Assembly (NCBI GenBank): GCA_947457025.1
Contig: CANGUI010000032.1
Location: 1 to 12,134 of the forward strand
Origin: Flammeovirgaceae bacterium
GTDB taxonomy: Bacteria > Bacteroidota > Bacteroidia > Cytophagales > Cyclobacteriaceae
Reading direction: 5' to 3'
Length of the DNA stretch: 12,134 nt
Shown: positions 7,588 to 12,134 of the stretch, piece after piece
Position numbering within the stretch: position 1 is the stretch's first letter
How the letters are laid out: every line of letters starts with the position of its first letter
Made by a program: the position numbers and the translations under genes
The notes under the pieces: model-generated
The model's database searches: none
Seen by the model: the letters and a program-made list of their open reading frames with translations, nothing else
Told to the model about the DNA's origin: nothing

Positions 7588-8739
7588 TTATTTCAAAATT
7601 TCCTGCAGCGCTGCTTTTGCAAAAGGCAGTTGCGGAAGGCGCCACATGACATGTATTTCTTCTAAAAAATTCGTTTCGTTATCGAGAAACTTCAGCACGC
7701 GCTGGGGATCGCCCCGCATGAAAAGGCGAGTAAACACCTCTTCTCCTTTGAGCTTGTTCTGAGCCAGAATGCGGAGCAGCGTAGCATCATATAACGCAAA
7801 TCGCCTGTGGGTAAACGGCACCGACCTGAACGGGGTGCCGTTCGCCTCAAGTTGATGAACAATATCTGCGGTGTGCTTCTGAATGTAGCGGAATGTGTAG
7901 CCGCTGGATGCCTTCGTCTGTCCTCCCGCAGTCCCGAGTGGAATGATCCTGCCCTCGGGCGAATCGAAGGCGTAATCCGTCATAGGAATAATTCCGAATT
8001 CCTCATCCAGTACCTGGTAATTAGGCAACTTCAGCCAGTTTGTGGCGTAGTCGCGCAAGGCTTCGGTATAGGCCTCCTGGGGAAGCAACTGCTGGGTGAA
8101 CAACGTGTATTCCATCAACGCCTCGCGGTCGGACAACGGCAACACATACATAAACGTTGTGCCGTGGCGCTGGCTCACCCGAAAGTCCATCAACGTTGCA
8201 CTTGCCTGATTAAAAAAAGGCTCCTCCGTCCTTACAAACCAGCCCTTGAAGTGCTGCATCAGATAGTGGTGTTTGGGCGCTAGGTTGGGTTTGTCCAACT
8301 GAATGGTATGAATGCTGTTGAACACATACTTACCGTGGAAGGTGCGGCCTCCCGCGATCACGGTAGCCGAACTGGGATGGTTGACGATCCGCTCGAGTTC
8401 ACCGTATGCAAACGTGACATTCGGACTGTGCTCCAGTTCCTGGTAGCAGAACGTATAAAAATCTATACCGCGAATCATTTTGTAGGTGTAGGGAGCAATA
8501 TTCAGTTGTTGCGAAAAATCCTCACTGTGAAAAAAAAGCTGCTGCCACCTGCTGTACACCACGGGTTCAAATAAATCGGGCGCTCGCTCCCAGAAGCACC
8601 AGGTTCTGTCGTTGCGGGTTTTTCGTTCCCGATCCACAATCAGGATTTTTTTATCGCGCAACCGGGCCGACCGCTGCAGACGGACCGCGAGACTCAACCC
8701 GGCACAACCACCTCCCGTAATGATGTAGTCGTATTCCAT
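7588..8739 (-). CDS. crtY: Lycopene beta-cyclase (CrtY type)
   Basis: This enzyme cyclises the ends of lycopene to beta-rings, giving gamma- and then beta-carotene, in a flavin-dependent, non-redox reaction at the membrane. At 383 residues it has the usual CrtY length. The N-terminal dinucleotide-binding motif GGGCAGLSLA is at 9-18, followed by the CrtY signature DRTWCFWE at 44-51. MDFR lies at 194-197, and MEYT at 209-212 occupies the position of the family's conserved acidic (F)xEET-like segment. PLGTAGGQTKASSGYTF at 267-283 is strongly characteristic, as is MRGDPQRVLKFL near the C-terminus (341-352). The ATG at 8739 is 9 nt after the stop of the RMD1-type gene. No other carotenoid gene (crtB, crtI, crtZ) is nearby, so the cyclase appears separated from the rest of its pathway. 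The family call is firm; the extent of cyclisation (mono or bicyclic) is not readable. Confidence 0.93.
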   Translation of the reverse strand: MEYDYIITGGGCAGLSLAVRLQRSARLRDKKILIVDRERKTRNDRTWCFWERAPDLFEPVVYSRWQQLFFHSEDFSQQLNIAPYTYKMIRGIDFYTFCYQELEHSPNVTFAYGELERIVNHPSSATVIAGGRTFHGKYVFNSIHTIQLDKPNLAPKHHYLMQHFKGWFVRTEEPFFNQASATLMDFRVSQRHGTTFMYVLPLSDREALMEYTLFTQQLLPQEAYTEALRDYATNWLKLPNYQVLDEEFGIIPMTDYAFDSPEGRIIPLGTAGGQTKASSGYTFRYIQKHTADIVHQLEANGTPFRSVPFTHRRFALYDATLLRILAQNKLKGEEVFTRLFMRGDPQRVLKFLDNETNFLEEIHVMWRLPQLPFAKAALQEILK

Positions 8740-8748
8740 GCCCAGGGA

Positions 8749-9537
8749 TTACAGCAGTTTAGAAATCATTAAATCAAAAACCTCTACCAGGATGAGCAGG
8801 ATGATGATCCATTCGAGGATACTGCTTTCGCGCTGGTGCGAGATTTCCCGAAAAACACTCAGGTTGTCCTCGATGATCCGCATGGTGTATTCGATCTCAC
8901 TGAAGCGTACCCGCAGGTCGAACTGTTGTTTGAGGCCTTTTTGCAGCGTATCGAGGTATTCATCATCCCATACCAACTCGGGCGCATCGAAGATGTAGAT
9001 GTTGTCGGCAATATCATTTTGCGTGTTTAGCGCCTTGCCGATGAATTTCATCATGGCGCGGCGGCCCAGGCTGAGCTTCCCCGTAGTTTCGAGATCGCGC
9101 GTGAAGCCCTTGATTTCCGTCAGCAGGTTTTCCGTGGTTTGGTGATAGTAATCCAGGGCAACCGACTGCGCCAGATTGAACATGGCGATGCGGATGATGC
9201 GGTCGTCCACATGATCGACCAGGACTTCATTAAACTCAAACAGAAGGGGCGAGCCGGGCGTGATTTTCAAATCAAGCTCATCGCGCAGGGAGTTAGTCAG
9301 CGGGTTGCGCATGAAGGGCGTGCACGTTTTCAGCGTCCATTTGATCTCCTCATCCGTGTGGCCGCAGAGCACAATCACCCCGTAGTTAAAAAAATACTGG
9401 TAGCGGGCCTGCCCGAGCTTATAAAATACTTCCGAAGATGAATCCGCCAGCGGTTTTAAATCGAGAAACGCTTTCAACGCCTTCAGGTCCAATTGATTGG
9501 CCACCAGTATTGCCGATAACTTAAGCCTGTCTTCCAT
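8749..9537 (-). CDS. RMD1/DUF155 family membrane protein
   Basis: The 262-residue protein belongs to the RMD1/YagE/DUF155 family, which includes yeast Rmd1/Rmd8 and human mitochondrial RMND1; the bacterial function is not established. FNYGVIVLCG at 50-59 matches the conserved central strand. ALDYYHQTTENLL at 127-139, FDAPELVWDD at 183-192 and the long helical stretch that follows are typical of the family, ending in a hydrophobic segment at about 242-260 that is probably a C-terminal membrane anchor. I chose ATG at 9537. An upstream extension to a TTG at 9642 would add 35 residues of atypical, cysteine- and arginine-rich sequence and would run into the divergent promoter region. It is the first gene of a four-gene minus-strand run (9-nt gap to crtY), so its upstream region probably drives crtY, the HhH protein and the helicase as well. 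Confidence 0.88.
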   Translation of the reverse strand: MEDRLKLSAILVANQLDLKALKAFLDLKPLADSSSEVFYKLGQARYQYFFNYGVIVLCGHTDEEIKWTLKTCTPFMRNPLTNSLRDELDLKITPGSPLLFEFNEVLVDHVDDRIIRIAMFNLAQSVALDYYHQTTENLLTEIKGFTRDLETTGKLSLGRRAMMKFIGKALNTQNDIADNIYIFDAPELVWDDEYLDTLQKGLKQQFDLRVRFSEIEYTMRIIEDNLSVFREISHQRESSILEWIIILLILVEVFDLMISKLL

Positions 9538-9667
9538 GCGTATCCGTGCAGGCAAATTACAACATATTTGCCGATTTGCCGGGCGCGGTGACCCAGTAAC
9601 GAGGATGCGGTTGTCACTTGGCGACATCGCCAAAAAAGGCAACCTTTGCCGCGTAAATCAACCCCCT
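9538..9667. promoter_or_regulatory. Divergent intergenic region
   Basis: These 130 bases separate two divergent starts and must hold the promoters for the four-gene minus-strand run and for the nuclease gene. A good plus-strand candidate is described separately. On the minus strand, GTAATTTG lies 13-20 nt before the RMD1-type ATG but matches only the TTTG half of the Bacteroidota -7 box, so I do not call a promoter there. No operator palindrome stands out. Confidence 0.45.
9618..9648 (+). promoter_or_regulatory. Candidate Bacteroidota promoter for the S1/P1 nuclease gene
   Basis: TTG at 9618-9620 is followed after 20 nt by AAccTTTG at 9641-9648. The Bacteroidota housekeeping promoter is TTG-N19-21-TAnnTTTG, so one position (the first T) is mismatched. 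The predicted transcript start, about 7 nt downstream, leaves a leader of about 12 nt before the ATG at 9668. This is a pattern match by eye, not a scored search. Confidence 0.4.
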
Positions 9668-10429
9668 ATGCGCAGACTTTTTGTTGCCGCCATCCTGCTC
9701 GTGTTTTCATCCGATGCTCTTCCCTGGGGCGCCACCGGCCACCGGGCCACAGGCTATGTGGCGGACCAATATCTGTCGAAGAAAGCGCGGAAGAAGTTGA
9801 AAAGCCTGCTCGGGCAGGAGTCGTTGGCTATGGCCTCTACCTGGATGGATGAGATTCGATCCGATTCTACCTACAACTACACGGCCGACTGGCATTGGGT
9901 AACGATTCAAGACGGCGAAACATACGAGAAGTCGGTTAAGAATCCGAACGGTGATGTGATCATGACTTTAGAACGCCTGGTTCGGGAATTAAAAGGAGGG
10001 CAACTCGACCGCAAAATGGAAATCGAAGCCGTGAAGATGATCATCCACCTGATCGGCGATATCCATCAGCCGCTCCACGTGGGCGGTGGCACGGACCGCG
10101 GTGGAAATGATGTGAAGGTGAAATGGTTTCGCACCGACTCGAACCTGCACCGTGTGTGGGACAGCGACATGATTGAAGACACCAAACTAAGTTATACCGA
10201 ACTGGCGCAGTGGCTCGGCAAACCCGATGCTACTGTGGTGCGCCAATGGCAATCGACCACGGTAAAAGACTGGGCCTACGAGTCGATGACGTACCGCCCG
10301 CAGGTGTATGCCACGGGCAAGGGAAGTCTGGGCTATGCGTACAGTTACAAAAATATGGATACGGTAAAGTTGCGGCTCCTGCAGGCAGGCATCCGGCTTG
10401 CCGGTGTGCTGAACGAGATCTACCGGTAA
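9668..10429 (+). CDS. Secreted S1/P1-type zinc nuclease
   Basis: This is a trinuclear-zinc phosphodiesterase of the S1/P1 family that cleaves single-stranded nucleic acids and 3'-nucleotides outside the cytoplasm. The 253 residues start with a short basic, hydrophobic signal peptide. All nine metal ligands expected from nuclease P1 are present with matching spacing: W20, H25, D61, H76, H127, D131, H137, H161 and D165. Key motifs are WGATGHR (20-26), DWHWV (74-78), HLIGDIHQPLH (127-137) and LHRVWDSD (160-167). The ATG at 9668 is chosen because it begins the signal peptide; an open frame upstream to 9497 overlaps the divergent gene and its promoter region. In family members the tryptophan is the mature N-terminal residue, but here it follows DALP, so proline would be at -1. 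The gene ends 13 nt from the convergent HMA gene. It probably serves phosphate or nucleoside scavenging, which is inference. Confidence 0.93.
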   Translation: MRRLFVAAILLVFSSDALPWGATGHRATGYVADQYLSKKARKKLKSLLGQESLAMASTWMDEIRSDSTYNYTADWHWVTIQDGETYEKSVKNPNGDVIMTLERLVRELKGGQLDRKMEIEAVKMIIHLIGDIHQPLHVGGGTDRGGNDVKVKWFRTDSNLHRVWDSDMIEDTKLSYTELAQWLGKPDATVVRQWQSTTVKDWAYESMTYRPQVYATGKGSLGYAYSYKNMDTVKLRLLQAGIRLAGVLNEIYR

Positions 10430-10442
10430 TGAACCGGCGCGT

Positions 10443-10655
10443 TTATTCCGCTGCCTGCGCCCGAAACCCGGCTTTGGCAATGAGTGCCTGCAGCTCTCCG
10501 GCAGAAAGCTGATCGGCCTGCACGGTCAACATTTTCTGCGGATCGGTGATGTCCACATGCCACGATACAATCCTTTTTTCCGCCTCCAGGTGTGGCGTCA
10601 CTTTTGCCACACACCCCTCACATTTGATATTGCTCGTGAACTTCATTTGCTTCAT
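10443..10655 (-). CDS. Small HMA-domain metal-binding protein (CopZ-like)
   Basis: This 70-residue protein has the size and pattern of a single heavy-metal-associated domain with a beta-alpha-beta-beta-alpha-beta fold. The metal site is IKCEGC at 11-16, with C13 and C16 as the CxxC pair; the usual GMTCxxC form is altered, lacking the Gly-Met and Thr. The ATG at 10655 lies 8 nt after the stop of the copper-type ATPase gene, so the two are almost certainly co-transcribed. An alternative ATG three codons downstream (10646) would give a 67-residue protein beginning MKFTSN. By context it probably carries or buffers Cu(I) for the ATPase; a regulatory or nickel/zinc role is not excluded. A predominantly acidic/neutral loop around the site is not typical of classical CopZ. 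Confidence 0.82.
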   Translation of the reverse strand: MKQMKFTSNIKCEGCVAKVTPHLEAEKRIVSWHVDITDPQKMLTVQADQLSAGELQALIAKAGFRAQAAE

Positions 10656-10663
10656 ACGCGAAA

Positions 10664-12134
10664 CTATATTTTTTTGTGCTTGAGTAAAATACTGTTGGAT
10701 ACCACGCTTACCGAGCTGAGTGCCATGGCAGCGCCCGCAATCATGGGGTTAAGTAAGAACCCGTTTAAGGGAAACAGTACACCTGCTGCGATTGGAATGC
10801 CGATCAAATTATAAATAAATGCCCAGAACAGATTCTGGCGCAAGGTCTGTACCGTTTGCCGGGATAATGTAATGGCCTGTCCTACCCGCACCAGATCTGA
10901 TGACATGATCGTGAGGCTCGCGATTTCCATGGCGACGTCGGTACCTCTGCCCATCGCCATGCTCACATCTGCCTGTGCCAAGGCCTGGGAATCATTAATG
11001 CCATCGCCCACCATGGCTACCACGTGGCCCTTTGCCTGGAGTGCTTTCACGTAGCCGGCTTTCTGGTCATAGGAAATGCCGGCCTGAAACGTATCGATGC
11101 CGGCACTTTTCGCGATCGCAGCCGCGGTTGCGAAAGCATCACCGGTGAGCATGTGTACCTCGATGCCGCGGGCTTTCAGATGTGCGATTGCTTCGCGCGA
11201 TGTGGCTTTGAGTTGATCGGCGAGCGCCAATAGGGCAACTACCTGCTGATTGCTTCCGGCGAAAACAACGGTGCTGCCCTGCGCCGCCCACTGGTCGGAT
11301 TTTTTTTGCTGCTCGTCCGACAACACTGCGCTATGGCAGCGAAGCATCTGGTTGTTGCCAATCCAAAACAGGCGTCCACCCCGTTTACCTTGTACGCCTG
11401 CACCGGTGATGCTTTCAAAAGCGTCTACTTCGCGGGCGGTTGCTCCCCGCGTTCGCAACCACGCTGCCACAGCACCGGCGAGGGGATGTTCAGACCGCGC
11501 CTCGATTGAAAAAATGGGATCGTACCAACTCGTGTCGGGGGCGAACACCTCCGTTACGCGCGGCTTCCCCTCCGTGATCGTACCCGTTTTATCAAACACC
11601 ACGTCGGTCACCTCACAAGCGCGCTGTAAGCTGGCGGCATCCTTGATAAGTATCTGCTGCTGCGCCGCCTTTCCCACACCCACCATGATGGCCGTGGGAG
11701 TGGCCAGACCAAGCGCGCAAGGGCAGGCAATGGTGAGCACGGAAACCGATGTCAGCAACGCGTGGCTCAGGGCATCTTCGCCGCCGGCCCACATCCACAC
11801 CGCGAAGGTGATGCCCGCGATGAGTAAAATCACCGGAACAAAAATACCCGCCACCCTGTCCACCAGCTGCTGAATCGGTGCCTTGCTTCCCTGGGCCTCC
11901 TGCACTTTCCGGATGATGTGGCCCAGCACGGTGGCCTCCCCCACCTGGCGTGCCCGAAATTGAAAACTCCCTTTCTGGTTAATGGTGCCGGCAAATACGG
12001 GATCACCTTCTTTTTTGAATACGGCAACCGGTTCGCCCGTGAGCATGCTTTCGTCTACATACGATTGACCGGATTGAATCACGCCATCCACCGGAATTTT
12101 CTCTCCCGGCCGCACCAGCACCCCATCTCCCGGC
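10664..12134 (-). CDS. copA: Copper-exporting P1B-type ATPase, 5' end cut by the window
   Basis: This P-type ATPase pumps Cu(I) out of the cytoplasm. The frame is open to the right edge; the first complete codon is at 12133-12131 and 489 residues are present. A GTG at 12121 is internal (the region reads [17 protein letters not shown], the actuator domain) and is not the start. N-terminal HMA domain(s) and the first four membrane helices lie outside. In window numbering the actuator TGEP is at 32-35, the transport CPC motif at 137-139, the phosphorylated DKTGT at 181-185, SEHPL at 214-218 and GDGIND at 376-381. YN at 441-442 and MALSS at 470-474 in the last two membrane helices, together with CPC, are the Cu(I)-selective (P1B-1) signature. 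The gene ends with TAG at 10664-10666, 8 nt before the small HMA gene. Confidence 0.94.
   Translation of the reverse strand, partial: PGDGVLVRPGEKIPVDGVIQSGQSYVDESMLTGEPVAVFKKEGDPVFAGTINQKGSFQFRARQVGEATVLGHIIRKVQEAQGSKAPIQQLVDRVAGIFVPVILLIAGITFAVWMWAGGEDALSHALLTSVSVLTIACPCALGLATPTAIMVGVGKAAQQQILIKDAASLQRACEVTDVVFDKTGTITEGKPRVTEVFAPDTSWYDPIFSIEARSEHPLAGAVAAWLRTRGATAREVDAFESITGAGVQGKRGGRLFWIGNNQMLRCHSAVLSDEQQKKSDQWAAQGSTVVFAGSNQQVVALLALADQLKATSREAIAHLKARGIEVHMLTGDAFATAAAIAKSAGIDTFQAGISYDQKAGYVKALQAKGHVVAMVGDGINDSQALAQADVSMAMGRGTDVAMEIASLTIMSSDLVRVGQAITLSRQTVQTLRQNLFWAFIYNLIGIPIAAGVLFPLNGFLLNPMIAGAAMALSSVSVVSNSILLKHKKI

Noticed and set aside
7807..8283. 158-codon plus-strand open frame inside crtY
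   Set aside because: Antisense to conserved CrtY motifs, with no domain and biased composition expected from the opposite strand.
9538..9642. TTG-initiated extension of the RMD1-type protein
   Set aside because: The extra 35 residues are not family-like; ATG at 9537 gives the normal length.
9497..9667. N-terminal extension of the S1/P1 nuclease
   Set aside because: The extension would hide the signal peptide and overlap the divergent gene start and promoter; ATG at 9668 fits the family.

Overview
The window looks like a chromosomal segment of a Bacteroidota bacterium, most likely a Cytophagales-type environmental species. Base composition is moderately GC-rich. Several start codons follow A-rich stretches rather than clear Shine-Dalgarno sites, and one divergent gap carries a Bacteroidota-style TTG-N20-(T/A)AnnTTTG promoter. 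The protein families (RMD1/DUF155, Bacteroidota-type ComEA-like helix-hairpin-helix protein, CrtY-type lycopene cyclase, secreted S1/P1 nuclease) fit this assignment, which is inferred without any database search.

Layout, left to right. (1) 1-993 (+): the 3' part of an Amt-type ammonium transporter. (2) 994-1235: a gene-free spacer made of diverged repeat words. (3) 1236-2663 (+): an exported M20D/AbgB-like metallo-amidohydrolase. (4) 2664-2785: a convergent spacer holding a second diverged copy of the same repeat family. (5) 9537 down to 2786 (-): a tight four-gene run, in transcription order RMD1/DUF155 membrane protein, lycopene cyclase, membrane-anchored ComEA-like HhH protein, and a 1304-residue superfamily 1 helicase; gaps are 9, 7 and 4 nt. 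(6) 9538-9667: a divergent promoter region. (7) 9668-10429 (+): a secreted S1/P1-type zinc nuclease with all nine expected metal ligands. (8) 12134 down to 10443 (-): a copper-export unit, a P1B-type ATPase (cut by the window edge) followed 8 nt later by a small HMA-domain protein.

The copper pair is a coherent functional unit: the ATPase exports Cu(I) and the small HMA protein probably buffers or delivers it. The four-gene minus-strand run is the part least explained by known pathways, because it joins carotenoid cyclisation, a putative DNA-binding membrane protein and a large helicase. The helicase is the most interesting protein. It has a very long insert between Walker A and Walker B, an N-terminus reminiscent of DUF4011 helicases, and a C-terminal tail resembling a degraded Vsr/MTES_1575-type nuclease fold. 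No CRISPR array, tRNA, rRNA, insertion sequence or phage gene is visible. I do not see an unmistakable new system; the helicase and its operon are the best candidates for follow-up.
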